From Bathynomus jamesi (taxonomy: Eukaryota; Arthropoda; Malacostraca; Isopoda; Cirolanidae): a stretch of DNA of 64,000 nt. Below the pieces are notes generated by a model. That model saw nothing but the letters and a program-made list of their open reading frames with translations. It was not told where the DNA came from and did not search any database. Below, one piece after another: positions 33,015 through 44,276 of the stretch. Every line of letters starts with the position of its first letter. The first letter of the stretch is position 1. The DNA is taken from assembly GCA_023014485.1 (NCBI GenBank), contig JAJOZX010003311.1:186001-250000 (forward strand), given 5' to 3'. Position numbers and translations under genes: made by a program.

Positions 33015-33689
33015 CTTACAAGAGCCACTTACATATAGTTGTATGGTTCTATTAAAAGCTTAATAAGCAATTTTTTTTTTTTAAATAAAATAAAGAAATT
33101 GTCCACTCTTGTTTAGCCAGTAATTTCTGTGGCTGACGAAAATATTTTCTTAAAGAAAGTTATAAAAATAACAATATATCAACTTAAGAAAGATAATCTG
33201 ACCGGGAAACAGCATCTTGAAACAAACTGGCAACTTATCATTGCCAGTTAGTGTTTTAAAAAGATTGCTGTAAAAGCAGTAAATATTTCCTTAACAGTAA
33301 ATATCCTTCAATATCTTTGATCCAAACCCATTTATAGTTCAGTGAACTGCATCGTGCTTGGAAAGTCATAAGTAGCCCAAATGAAGATTAACGTAAAAGG
33401 GTAATGTGATCACTGTCGAACAGAGTAAAAAATGAGTAAGGGGCCATTTTTTCCCACGCAGAATATGTAGTATTTTAATGAATGTGAGTTCGTGAGATTT
33501 TTATAGGTGTAAAAACCTCTTCCCGAAACCCATAAAAAATTAAGCTTTATTGGCAAATGCATTTACGAAGATTTACAAGCGTAATTTGCTTGTAGGTTTT
33601 AAACGCTTGCTGTGTCTCATTTGCTGGAGATACTAAATCATAATAAAATGTGTCCCTCCTGCGGATTACAACCTTAAGTACAAGGATGC
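33015..33689. other. AT-rich stretch
   Basis: A poly-T run at 33070-33081; no gene recognised. Confidence 0.5.
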
Positions 33690-34160
33690 ACGCATGTACA
33701 GAGAGAGAGAATGTGTTACAGGCTAACAAAGATCCTAAGATCCACTCTAGGCTAGCCCAAAAAAGTGAAAGGAAAGAGAAAAAAGCAAATGAAAAATAGT
33801 GAAAACTTTCCACACATCTAGACGTGTAAAGCTCCCACACACAGGACTAGTAGTAACAGTAGAGTATAGAACAGACAGGGATCTCCCTCCCTCGCCAGCC
33901 ACTTCTGACAGAAAATAGTGGTGAAATGAAAATTAAGGAAAGTATAATGAAAAGAATAGCTTCAGAGTTCATTCACACCATGCGTACACTTATCTCGTAT
34001 ACCTAATTACGCATTATAGCACAGTGGAAAATAAAGGATAGCATGAACACATACTAATTAATCAACGCTACACCATCCATTTTTTTAATGATGTATTTAT
34101 TATATAAAAGAATTCATCATTTTATCGTTGCATCATTTCCCTGAGCAATATCAAGGTCAT
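33690..34160 (-). repeat. Interspersed repeat of unknown class (copy 1)
   Basis: This segment matches 51030-51500 in inverse orientation over about 460 bp. Shared blocks include the AGATCCTAAGATCCACTCTA region, CAGAAAATAGTGG, TTCACACCATGCGTACACTTATC and ATTTTATCGTTGCATCATTTC. Neither copy has a conserved frame. Confidence 0.7.
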
Positions 34161-34720
34161 CGTGATGACAGACTTACTTTTACAAATTAATTAATTAGTT
34201 GCATTGCCATCTTTCGCACTGGAATTACTTAGATAAGGGAACACTGCTCCAGACTCCAGGGGCACCTCCAGCCGATCACCACCCCCGATTTTAAGAATTC
34301 CCCCAGCAGTGTACATATGTGTAACATTTTCCTTTTATCTCGAATTTTTTACATAGTACTTAAAACTAAAGTTCTATTCTAGCTAAGTACCTCCCCTGGA
34401 ATTGGATATGTCTAGGGCCCTAGGCAGAAGTTTTGACTACCGAGAATTCTGATCAAGTTTCCCTGGAATTGGATATGTCTAGGCGGAGGTTTTGACTACC
34501 GAGAATTCTCATCAAGCTTCCCATTATCTCAAAACTACCAGACCTGACCAGCGCCTCCTAGTACATTTATTAACAAATGGAACATTACAGCTTCTACCCT
34601 TTCTTTTAAATATGCAAAAAAAAAAAAAAAAAAATTGGTCTACATGAACGAACATCTTATAATCATTTGAAATATGTAGTTAAGCAGAGGTTACTAACTA
34701 CATATTTCAGTAATTTTTTC
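34161..34720. other. Unassigned, with a short tandem duplication
   Basis: CCCTGGAATTGGATATGTCTA with GTTTTGACTACCGAGAATTC occurs twice (about 34395 and 34465). A poly-A run sits at 34617-34634. Confidence 0.6.
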
Positions 34721-35107
34721 GGTGCTACTATAGCGTGATTCCTACCTCGATTCGGCGGTCTTCCTTTTAATTATAGCTTCTTACCTTGTTTACTAATTGC
34801 TTGTTTACATTCCAATGTCCATCGCCCTTGACGATTGGTTAGTTTAGTCATGATATTTTCGTTGGTTTTAACAAAAATATCGTGACTAAACCTAACCAAT
34901 CGTAGGTAGACCACATACTATAGTAGCACCGAAACTATTTTTTAAATAAATAAAATTGAATAATAAATAGCATTTTATATTTATTATATTTTCATTTATA
35001 CCTTGGATAGGAATCACACACTACAGTACTGTAGTTTCGAACCAAAACGGGTAGGAATCACCCTATAGTATCGAAGTCACCGGTAGGAATCACGCTATAG
35101 TAGCACC
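34721..35107. mobile_element. GG-terminal element (GGTGCTACTATAG termini)
   Basis: The ends are GGTGCTACTATAGCGTGATTCC and its inverse; flanks ATTTTTTC and ATTTTTGC match at 7 of 8 bases. The common core is at 34822-34905 (GACGATTGGTTAG, TGATATTTTCGTTGG, then the inverse). An additional ACTATAGTAGCACC end at 34918-34931 suggests an internal duplication of the terminus. Confidence 0.75.
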
Positions 35108-35467
35108 ATTTTTGCTTTCCTCGTTCGCATATTGAAATTTTGACTTTTTAATTTTATTTACTTATAATTTTTATTGTTCTTCAATTAACTTTGTATTCAT
35201 GATACAACATAAAATGAGTACTGACCGTATCCCGAGTCTGTAACTTATGTGAGTATCGTAAGTGAAGTTAATTTATTTTAAAGACAAAGTGTTTGGTATT
35301 TTGTAATGTCCTTCATAACGTAATAAAACAAAATAAAATAACTTTTGTTTAACTATTTTAATAAATGTGTATCTCTATCAAGGAAATTTATTTTTTAATT
35401 TAAAATCATTATTAAGATGTTTTAAAATTTTTTTGAGTTTTAAATAATTTTTACGTAGAGTAACGTA
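35108..35467. other. AT-rich stretch
   Basis: No gene or repeat recognised. Confidence 0.5.
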
Positions 35468-35910
35468 CAGTTAAGGTAGGGGTCCCCAATCCCGAGGTAA
35501 ATTACCCCATTGGGGTAATTTGTCGTTTTGGGTGGGGCAACGGAAGGCCGTTTTAGGAGGTATACTACAGTAGACTAGAAATCAATTGTTTGCCTTAGAT
35601 TTAGAAGTAAAGGAGATTTTCCACCACTTCTTTACGAGGAAGGCCTATTCTCTTCCAAGGAATTCTCCCGTGTTTGTCATTTATTATGGACCCCAATATT
35701 GTAGTGTTTATTGATTTTGTAATATAACATTATAAACTAATAAAAGCCGAGGTAATCGAGGGCATGAAAAGTTTGGGTCAAGGGTAATCGAGGGCATGAA
35801 AAGTTTGGGCCAAGGATAATCGAGGGCATGAAAAGTTTGGGCCAAGGGTAATCGAGGGCATGAAAAGTTTGGGTGTGGGTAACAAAAGTGAAAAAGTTGG
35901 TAACCACTGC
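35468..35910. mobile_element. hAT-like non-autonomous element with internal array
   Basis: The right end GTTGGTAACCACTG is the inverse of a CAGTGGTTACCAAC end typical of hAT elements; the left end near CAGTTAAGGTAGGGG is only partly similar and no duplication is clear. Inside, GGTAATCGAGGGCATGAAAA plus GTTTGGGYCAA is repeated four times (35750-35872, period about 31 bp). Confidence 0.45.
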
Positions 35911-36472
35911 AATAAGGTAACATGACTCATTTTTTTTTGTTTGGCGGGGGGAACTTATCAAAAGGCAGAAGAACTATAAAAAATATAAATTTATTTCTCC
36001 ACTGTGTTGTCCTTGTAAGATTACTTTAAAAAAATTAAAATCATTAAGCCCCAATTAAATTAATACTGATTATAATAATAAGCAAGCCCCTTCCTTTCAT
36101 TCGAGTTATCAAAACCACTATTATACGAAATATTTGAATGTGAGCCCTCTTCATTCGCAAAATCTAGAATTTTCTTCTTTCATCAACAGTCAAAGCGGAT
36201 GTGGTGTGGCTTATCTGAGGCGGCTTTTCTTATTTTGGTTGAGGACTTGGTTCAATATTAGTTACCTCTTTTGTCTTCAACCTCAGCTTTTGGGGAGATG
36301 AAAATTAATTTGTGTGTCCTGCCATTTCTTAATCTATTCCTTTTGGTTAAATGAATATTGATCTATGTGCTAAATGGATTAAATACACATGGAAAAAAAC
36401 CCGACGTAACAAACAGCAAAGAATATCTGGTTCTGTTTAAAATATTATCTTTAAATTTATATTAAAAAACCC

Positions 36473-36488
<16 letters not shown>
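35911..36488. other. Unassigned sequence
   Basis: No gene recognised. Confidence 0.5.

Positions 36489-36521
<33 letters not shown>
36489..36521. repeat. (TA)n microsatellite
   Basis: TA run of about 33 bp bordering the Penelope-type palindrome. Confidence 0.9.
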
Positions 36522-36523
<2 letters not shown>

Positions 36524-36539
36524 AACAATTCACAAAACA

Positions 36540-36681
36540 GCACGTAATCTTTTAAAAACGGATATAATCCACATCTTCAGGGACAAGGGAGAGATATCTC
36601 TCCCTTGTCCTGAAGTTGTGAATTATATCACGAAAGCACTTGGATTTCGTGTTTATTTTCCGTTTCCCTGTGGTTCCTTGC

Positions 36682-36690
<9 letters not shown>
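36540..36690. mobile_element. Penelope-type palindrome with hammerhead-like motif
   Basis: The centre at 36600 joins inverse copies of CTTGTCCTGAAG. On the plus strand CTGAAGTTGTGAATTATATC then ACGAAAGC gives CTGA, four bases, a GTGA/TCAC stem and GAAA. The right part ends GGTTCCTTGCATATATA. It resembles the other Penelope termini here only in motif order. Confidence 0.45.
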
Positions 36691-36712
<22 letters not shown>

Positions 36713-36983
36713 TTAGTTCAGGAAGAACCGATTCGCCTCTATTTAAAGGGCATATCTCAGCGGAAAAACAAAGAAAAAGTGAGAGGAAAGACAGAGGAAA
36801 AAGAATGGGTGGAGGGGACAGTCGAAGTGGAAAAAGACCAAGGATGACAAGGACTGCAGGGTCGAGCCCCATCATCCTTGGGTGCTAGGGCCGGGAGGGC
36901 GCACGTGAAACCTCCAGGAACAAGCACGTACAAACGAGCACAAAGAGCACTCAAGAGCACGAGCTTAGAACCCCCTTGCGGGG

Positions 36984-36989
36984 ATATAT

Positions 36990-37037
<48 letters not shown>
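36984..37037. repeat. (TA)n microsatellite
   Basis: About 50 bp of TA with one phase break. The 36710-36960 sequence before it is GC-richer and not recognised. Confidence 0.9.
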
Positions 37038-37039
<2 letters not shown>

Positions 37040-37139
37040 TAAAATACTGTTTTTAGGATATAAAATGTTTTAAAATTATGTATTTTACATCATTTAAAAT
37101 TTAAAATTTTAAATTTTAAACCAAAAAAAACAGGTTTTT

Positions 37140-37640
37140 ATTGAAAAAATTAGCAACGTTCTTTGCTTTACATTTCTGGGTATGAGGAACCCAGATTCGA
37201 AGAGTATTCTGATATTCTTTGATTAATCTCCACTTCTATTTCAGCAAATCTTAAATATTACTCCAATCCACTGTTCTCAGTTGCAGAGGACCCAGTCTTA
37301 TGTTACAATCGGTATCATTCCTTTATATTACCATTGCTACCGTCTTGCTACCACTAATTTTCATACCTTCAGACTCCAACGTCGCATACCAACGGTTAAC
37401 AACTTCCGTCTAAATCAACTTCCGTCTAAATCAACTTCCGTCTAAATCAACTTCCGTTTTTGTGATTATTGCTATGTCGTTTACGTACGCCAACACTCCC
37501 TTCATCCTCTACTGCTAATTTTCTAATGTATCTATCCATAAATGAAACAAATAATAAAGAAGAAAGGAGACAACACAGTTCCTTGTCTAACGCCTGATGT
37601 TATATTAAACCAATTTTCCTTCCCTTGTATTGAATTAAAA
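37140..37640 (-). pseudogene. Degenerate LINE reverse transcriptase fragment
   Basis: On the minus strand pieces read WFNITSGVRQGTVLSPFFFII, a YVNDIAIITKT-like catalytic segment (one D replaced by N), and further on GMKISGSKTVAMV. The order and motifs fit an RT domain of an RTE or R2-like LINE. A short direct repeat CTTCCGTCTAAATCAA (three copies, 37406-37455) interrupts it. Many stops and frameshifts. Confidence 0.5.
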
Positions 37641-38069
37641 TCAGGATAAAAAAATGTATATGGAGAGGAAGCACGAGTTAATGGTGCATCTTGCTCCTGA
37701 AGAATCATACACCGAGACTGATAATACCTAAAAGTATCAGCTAGAAATTGCCGGAACTTGAATGAGACAATGGATAATGGATGCGAATTTGGATATTCTT
37801 TAAACTATGATAACACATAACATGGTTGCTCTTAATGGCGATGAATTACGGATGGAGACCTCGTCAGTACAGTTGTGGAGCAATGTTCGTTGGCGCCCTT
37901 AATATGGTTGTGTAATGTGTAAGCTATGTCTATGTCGAAAGCTCATTGGTGAAGTTTTGGATGTTCATTAGTAAAATTCATGTTTGAGGGAAAATAAGAC
38001 AAAAATATACTTACAGATTTTGTATATTTCAAATTAGATTTTACACAATACAAGTAAAAAATTAATACC

Positions 38070-39085
38070 ATTTAATACCTAATAAACTATCCATTTGTTT
38101 TTATAAGAGCAGTTATCATCCTCTTTGGCATGAAATGGATCAGATCTTGACTTGAATCTTGTATGTTTTCATTCCTTTCATCAATTAACTTGATAAAGTT
38201 CTATTTTCATTGTAATTTGTTTATTTTCACTTGACGTTTTAAAATTGGCCATCATTTTTCAACTGGGTTCACGTCAGGGCTTTTTCTTGGCCATTGGTAG
38301 TGTTTGTTTTCTGCTTCAAAAGCTTTGTAGTTACAATCTTTCCTTTGCGACAGTGAAGGGCTCCGTCATACATAAAAATAAAATCCCCAGTCCTTTCTTT
38401 CGTATGTATTGCTGCCTAATCACGTAACTGAGGCAAATGGAAATCGCGTTTCCAGAAGTGATTTATACTGTGTTTGTTTCATGGAACCTTGTACAATATA
38501 CAAATGTCCAGTTCCATAAATTGACATCACAATTCATACTATGATTTGCGTAAGATGTTTCATGGTTTGATGTAAATAGTTTTAATTGAAGGCTTCTCCT
38601 TGACCTCTACGAACGTACTGAGACTGTTCAAAATGAGTGTTGATCGCTGCATTGGATGACTGATTCATCACTGAAGACCACCTGTTTTGAGATAGTAGTC
38701 CCTACATCAATTTTACCTGACCACATGACCAAGAACTTACGAATGCCATTTTCAATATTTTTTGTTTAAAATGTTTTCAGACAATAAAAGCGTCAAAGGT
38801 ATTCAATATTAATATTTTTTTCAGACGTGTTCACTCCATTTAGTATAATTTTAGCTCATCATAAGCTGCTGCTTTTTTGTCATTGGTGGAGTACATAAGA
38901 TTTGGTTTTCTTTCGTGGACGTCGAGCTGGTAGACCTCCATCTTTAACGATGTACTTCTATTTTTCTTGACTTCTCTCATCAAAATACTGTCGCTCTTAG
39001 ATGTAGCGATTCGCTTCTGCCCACAGCGACTCTTTCTTTTAGACGTCAGTGTTTTGACCTTCCACGTCTTCTGTTCGAATCTTGA
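38070..39085 (-). pseudogene. Tc1/Tc3-like transposase remnant
   Basis: On the minus strand the 5' part reads RKSRCGQKRIATSKSDSIL in the DNA-binding region, with a GRPKT-like block before it. The 3' part reads WPRKSPDVNPVEKWW, the block holding the last catalytic residue region, and HFMPKRMITALIKTNG at the C-terminus. Stops and frameshifts are numerous, and the middle is poorly preserved. Confidence 0.55.
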
Positions 39086-39117
39086 TGTGAATATTTTAAA
39101 ATAAAATGCTCCTCCTT

Positions 39118-39640
39118 CTTACCTCCTCCTACCTCCGAGTAGTTGAACACAGCGCTCCTTATATGGACATGTTATCAGCGCTCTCATGTGGGAATTCGCA
39201 ATACTTATCCGTGACACTCGGGGTCCTATAAAAGATCGAGTCAAGCCACACCCGAGAGGATTTAGGGATTTGAAGTACCTTAGTATGCAGTGCGCACAGA
39301 CTCATCGCCGTTAAGGCAAGTCTCATTATCTTATCAGTGATTCATCAATAATTAATTAATGTAAGCTTTCTCCATCTCATTATCAATCTATACAAAGCTT
39401 ACCGACCAACAGCATCGCCGACATCTTGATACCCGAGAGTACTTAGGGCGAGCACCGTAATTCCCGAGCCAAGGACACGGAACCCACAGCAGTTCCCAAG
39501 TCGTCCTGAAAGAAAAGCCCCTCGCAACCCGAACCTAATCAGCAGACTCTGTAGAATTCTTTTTATAGGCTGAACCAAGACACACACCAATTGTATGATA
39601 CAACCACTAACTTTCATTTGTTTAACAATTTCTCTACCAG
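39118..39640. other. Possible solo LTR or promoter-like region
   Basis: GC-richer than its surroundings. It has TATAAAAGATCGAGTC at 39227 and, about 50 bp on, TATGCAGTGCGCACAGACTC, an arrangement like a TATA box with initiator in an LTR. No clear TG...CA limits or target duplication were found. Confidence 0.25.
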
Positions 39641-39837
39641 AAAGGTTTTCTTCAAGTAATATGTTTGTGTGGGCACGTTTTCCGATGGGATTATATCGGA
39701 TTTCTTAACCATTTTTTAGTGTTACAAATGTGTAAACCTATCCACCAATTGCGTATTAAGACTGACCAGTGATTACCCCAAATTTTAGTGCATTTTCTTA
39801 GCTTTTTAATGTAAAATGTTGCCAATTAGTAAATAAT

Positions 39838-40500
39838 ATATTTTAGTTGTCAATGCGTGAATAATATATTTTAGTTGTCAATGCGTGAATAATATATTTT
39901 TGTTGTTGTTGTTGTTGGTTAGCCGATCAGCCCACCCTGATCGAGCAAGCCGGCGGCACGCGGGTAACCGATCGCCCTCTCCGGAGTGAACCAGAGGTTC
40001 AGCGCACTAGTGATGTTGTGTTGTGTTGTGTTCGTTGTTGTGCTAGAGCGGTACAGTCTGTCATAATGTGTTCAATTGTTTGTGGTGTGCCCTGGCACAG
40101 GTGGCAGGTGTTGTCTGAGAGTTGTCTAGTCTGTGTTTATATGTGTGTAAGTTGGGGTGATGTCCACATCGGAATCGTACTAAGTTAACTCGGTCCGATC
40201 TGCTCAGGCTGATCTCTGACCTGTCAATGGGTGGCGGCTTCGCACCTAGGACCGCATTCGGACAGAGTCGTGTCAGTGCTTTGTGGATTAGATGTGTGTG
40301 CGTGTGTTTCTGTACTATGTCTGTGGAGTGTGGTATGGAATGGAGTATTTGGTTATAATTTTATAATTTTAGTTGCCAATTATTGTCGAAAACTGATCAT
40401 TTTGGTCTAGTTAATATTTTAGTTGCCAATTAGTAAATAATATATTTTAGTTGCCAATTACTGTCGAAAACTGATCATTTTGGTCTAGTTAATATTTTGT
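39838..40500. repeat. Short tandem repeats split by the LINE insertion
   Basis: ATAATATATTTTAGTTGTCA units (39838-39900) and GTCGAAAACTGATCATTTTG units (40386, 40465) lie on both sides of the LINE copy. Confidence 0.6.
39902..40365 (-). mobile_element. 5'-truncated copy of the Jockey-type LINE (3' end)
   Basis: The sequence from GTTAGCCGATCAGCCCACCC onward matches 28280-28735 at about 95 percent. The minus-strand 3' tail is (CAA)n, seen as (TTG)n at 39902-39917. It is inserted in a locally repeated AATAATATATTTTAGTTG sequence. Confidence 0.85.
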
Positions 40501-40899
40501 AGGAAATTCTAAAAATAGAAGCAAAAAATCGAGTGGTGAAGCTGCTTTTCTCCATGATTTTATTTTGTCCCCTCCATTATCAGTAACAAGTGAGGTTCAG
40601 AATCATTAAACACAAAAATTTACAAGAAAATGCATATTAGAAGTGGCTTTTTAATAAAACTATAATTTAAGCATTAAAAGTCAATAAGAAATTGGTTTTT
40701 TTATGATTTCATTTAGAAAAAAAGAAAAACAAAGTCTAAAAATTATACCAAAGTTTGCTAACATTTTGACCACCACTATTATATGGAAACTATTATTATA
40801 TAAGAAGCCCTCCGAGACAGAAGTGGCTAAGCGACAAATGTAAAATACGACAGAAAACGCAGTTAAATGTACCAAATTTAACTTTTGAAGATATTTCGT

Positions 40900-40977
40900 C
40901 GAACTATCTTTCGGTCTCAGTCTCGAGACCTTTTCCCTGGTCTCGGTATCGGTATCGACTACATCACTGGTTTGGAC
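40900..40977. repeat. hAT-type end related to 209-591
   Basis: GGTCTCAGTCTCGAGACC and CGACTACATCACTGG resemble the termini of the first element in the window. No left end was found nearby. Confidence 0.45.
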
Positions 40978-41201
40978 CTACAAGAAGAGCAGACACGAGA
41001 GGCATTACTGCATCATACCTTCAGAAGATGAGTCTCTCTTCGAAGGATGCACCTCACAGACAGTTGCACTGAATCAGTGCTTCAAAGACTTCCATCAGTT
41101 TTAGAGAAGAACGCTGGATGGATAAAGTACTGAATATTTACACAGATGTATGCACGATCATCTGTGTGTGTGTGTGTGTACATAGTATATTGTATATAAT
41201 G

Positions 41202-41470
41202 TGCTTCGGTGTTGTAGTGGTTAGCGTCGCTGACTACGAATCCATCGGCCCCGAGATTGAGACCCGGTGACGGCAGGCGGCGCGCAGCAAAACCCAGCTG
41301 TTCATCCTTCCATACAATAAAGAGTGGTTGGTAGATAAATGGGTGCCCTGGGTAGCCTAGTGGTTAAGATGCTGGGCTGCTGATGGGGCATGGTTCGGAT
41401 TCCACGTTAAACTGTAGGTCTAAGGTGGAGTGAAAAGCTTGACCTTCGTCGGAATGAACAATTCTGTACC
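41202..41470 (+). repeat. Dimeric tRNA-derived SINE (copy 1)
   Basis: Two tRNA-like units follow each other: GTTGTAGTGGTTAGCGTCGC with GAGATTGAGACCC at 41211-41270, then TAGCCTAGTGGTTAAGATGC with GGTTCGGATTCCACG at 41351-41414. They are separated by about 80 bp. Each unit has recognisable A- and B-box positions. A second copy with the same architecture lies inverted at 56872-57138, so this is a true dispersed family. Confidence 0.8.
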
Positions 41471-41702
41471 GATTCATCGATTTGTTGTACCTGGTATTCT
41501 ATACATTAAAACCACGCTCACCCTCTCGTATATTGTTAATTTCGCAGCCATCCCCTACCTAAAAGAAAAAAATATATTATAGTCAACACTGAAAATTCCC
41601 ATGGTGCGCGATTTATGCGCCACCCTCTGTATAAAATTCGTATAACTTCCCTATTTCTTACTCAATTTTAGTGAAACAAGCTGTAAATTATTCAGTATTT
41701 AG

Positions 41703-41819
41703 TAGTGGTGCACCGATTAATCGGTATCGGCACCTGGCATGCCGATTAATCGGCCATGCAAGGCATTTTCCTAATATCGGCATGCCAGGTGCCGATACAG
41801 ATTAATCGGTGCACCACTA
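41703..41819. mobile_element. hAT miniature palindrome, 117 bp
   Basis: The ends TAGTGGTGCACCGATTAATC and its inverse are flanked by an exact duplication GTATTTAG (41695-41702, 41820-41827) that fits the hAT consensus nTnnnnAn. It lies inside the left arm of the mariner-type element. Confidence 0.85.
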
Positions 41820-41869
41820 GTATTTAGTGAGGCTTTCTGTATCGAGCTTTTTGTCGGGCAAAGCTGACG

Positions 41870-42255
41870 GTTTGGTGTGGTATGATATCCACAACCATTG
41901 TTGGGCCTTTTATCATTCGGGACACAATGAATGTTGAAAAGTCGAGTATGGCCAATGATTTCCCAATGGAATAACATTGATAATATTCATTTCATGCAGG
42001 ACGGAGAACCTTCTATTTTTCTAACGATGTGCGGGCATGGCTGCGTGTGACACATTTCCAGGACGATAAATTGAAAGACGTGCTGCGCATGAATGACCCG
42101 CGCAGCCCAGACCTAACACCTTGTGACTTCTTTCTGTGGGGTTGGGCTAAGGAAGAAGTGGTGAAAGAATTAACCATGTTCTCAACAATGTCCCTAACGC
42201 GTGTTACGCGCAGTAGTGGACAACATACCTGTTCGTCTAAGGAAATGTTGTGATA
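41870..42255 (+). pseudogene. Mariner-type transposase fragment
   Basis: Pieces in shifting phase read GLVWYDIHNHCWAFYHSG, then NDVRAWLRVTHFQDD and PRSPDLTPCDFFLWGWAKEE, ending in CSSKEML. PDLTPCDFFLWG is the block of the last catalytic residue. The N-terminal half is gone. Confidence 0.75.
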
Positions 42256-42775
42256 ATGCAGGAGTATATGTGGAAGTGTAAAGTGTGTGTGAATGAAAAC
42301 TTCACTAAATACTGAATAATTTACAGTTTGTTTCATTAAAATTGAGTAAGAATTAGGGAAGTTATACGAATTTTAAAATAGGCAGTTACTTATCATACAC
42401 CCTGTACTACTGTATATATAATAATAATAATAACAATAATAATGAACATTGATAACTATCTGCTGACGCCAGAAACATAACTTCCTCAAGAATTTCACTA
42501 TACTCCACTCTAATGCTCCGAAGATAGGAATGGTTTTGCCGAGTAAGTGAAGATTAATCCAGCCCCAAACACCACATGGTCACGTGCCCATTCGCGTTTC
42601 TTCGAAGAAGTCCTCTTTTAAGTATCATGTGTCGTTCCTTCGTCAGCAATGGAGTCTTTCATGAATGTTCGTTCGGAGAGAAAGTCGTGTCACGTGGGAA
42701 AATGACGCGTCCCCAAAAGTCCAGGCCGTGGTGGACATACTGTATAGTCATAATGACAATGTGATGTACTTTCTA

Positions 42776-43652
42776 CAGGGTGTTCGAAAAGTCCCGTCAC
42801 CCACCTACAAAATGTACATATTGTAATACCAATTTTATTTTTGTGTGATTAATTGTATTTATATGTGATAGGTGTAATTTAAGAAACAAGTCACTAGCAA
42901 TAATTACTTTAATTACAGTAAATATAGTTACCAATCAAGAATATCTGTGTTCACCATCATTTTCGTAACAGGATTATGCGGTGTGAGAATCAACGCAGCA
43001 TTGCTGGAGTGATTGCACCAAATGCATCTCGAACAACGTGTTTCAGTTCCTCTGTTGTGCGGTAACGCACCCGGGGTACTTTCTGCTTGACGAAACCCCA
43101 TAACGCATTGTCACATGAAGACAGGGCGGGACTTTGGGGCGGCCACTCAAGAGGGGCAGGTAAATGTTGTGAGCCACGGCCGATCCATTTGTCTCTGACC
43201 ACTCCAAATTCTTGTGATCGTTTCCGAAGTGATTTTTTCGGTGAACGAGCCACCGATGCAATCACACCTTCACATTGCTCTGCTCGCGTTGTTGGTTTTC
43301 CCGACTGTGGTCTGTCCTTGAGTCCTTGATGGACCCAGTTTCAAACAGCTTTTTCTCACAGCGTAATACGTCTTGTTTGATGGTGCAGCCTTATTGAATT
43401 TGGCGATGAAATTCCGAATATCATGCATCGTTTTGCCAGTATGTGACCTTTCACGAGCCCATGTGCTCATCACTATCCTTTCCTCCAGAGTGAAAGTGGA
43501 CTGGTCTGGCATTGTTCACACAACTCTAATACCGGGAAAAGAAAAAAAAAGAAGTCAATGACACACATAAATTCAATCAATCACACAAAAATAAAATTGG
43601 TATTACAATATGTACATTTTGTAGTGGGTGACGGGACTTTTCGAACACCCTG
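42776..43652 (-). mobile_element. Tc1/mariner element (CAGGGTGTTCGAAAAGTCCC), copy 1
   Basis: The terminal repeats of about 70 bp begin CAGGGTGTTCGAAAAGTCCC at both ends, with TA flanks (42774-42775, 43653-43654). It carries a minus-strand transposase remnant. A second copy is at 49969-50683. Confidence 0.9.
42990..43512 (-). pseudogene. Mariner-type transposase, deleted
   Basis: The frame 43512-43270 starts MPDQSTFTLEERIVMSTWAR and holds the first helix-turn-helix. The frame 43265-42990 has SVARSPKKSLRKRSQEFGV, then WPPQSPALSSCDNALWGFVK, the last catalytic region. The middle catalytic portion is missing between residues FGVVRDKW and the GRGSQHLPAPLEW segment. Confidence 0.8.
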
Positions 43653-43839
43653 TATAACCTGTAATCTTGTATTCATTTGTCAATAATTACACGATGTATA
43701 GCGAGATTCCATCACGCTATGTAAACCTTTGTCAGCATCCCACATTTGCGTGCAAACCGCTAAATTTACATGTAAATGAAATTACTCTCAAACGTATTAT
43801 TATTTATGACCTTCTCAAAGAAGCTCGAAACAAAGCAAG

Positions 43840-44235
43840 AGCTGGTGTTAGTTTAAAATACCACATTAGTCTGAAATACCACATTTGTCTGAACTACCAC
43901 GTTAGTTTAAAAGGAGCTATTGAAGAATAGGGACCCCAGCCTTCTTTAGTTAGCTTTATAAGGCTAACTAACGAAAATATCATGACCTAACCTAACCAAT
44001 CGTCAAGGGCGTGCAGTTAACCTAACGATTGGTTAGGTTAGGTCGTGATATTTTCGTTAGTTAGCCTTATAAGCCTAACTAAAGAAGGCTGGGGGCCCTA
44101 TTCTTCAATAGCTCCGAAATACCACGTTAGTTTAAAATACCACATTAGTCTGAAATACCACATTAGTTTAAAATACCACATTAGTCTGAAATACCACATT
44201 AGTTTAAAATACCACTTAGTTCCAAATAATACAAA
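43840..44235. repeat. TACCACATTAGT tandem repeat interrupted by a GG element
   Basis: The unit is about 18 bp (AAATACCACATTAGTTT or ...GTCTG). It is present before 43912 and after 44116, so the GG element landed inside an existing array. Confidence 0.85.
43913..44115. mobile_element. GG-terminal element (GGAGCTATTGAAG termini)
   Basis: The ends GGAGCTATTGAAGAATAGGG and its inverse are perfect over about 20 bp. The complete palindromic core is present in both arms (CTTATAAGG, CGAAAATATCATGACCTAACC). The left flank GTTTAAAA and right flank GAAATACC do not match, probably because of rearrangement within the tandem array. Confidence 0.8.
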
Positions 44236-44276
44236 CTAACTACCTCTTAATTCTCTCTCAGTCTGGAAAGTTTCTG

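Larger units (their letters stand above)
41629..42404 (+). mobile_element. Tc1/mariner element with long terminal repeats, deleted
   Basis: About 110 bp at the left (TAAAATTCGTATAACTTCCC, TTCAGTATTTAGT) is inverted at the right, which ends CACCCTG before TA. A hAT miniature element interrupts the left arm. A transposase fragment lies inside. Confidence 0.75.

Noticed and set aside
36719..36960. GC-richer frames on both strands (36640-36960) as a host exon
   Set aside because: The frames overlap, start in poly-T or microsatellite, and show no recognisable domain.
39399..39617. Minus-strand 72-residue frame as a small gene
   Set aside because: It has no recognisable motif, and the region looks more like an LTR or promoter block; there is no supporting context.
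209..40977. Pairing the CAGTGATGTAG end at 209 with the CTACATCACTGG end at 40966 as one element
   Set aside because: The distance is 40 kb with many unrelated insertions, the flanking 8-mers do not match, and a closer partner with a matching duplication exists at 591.
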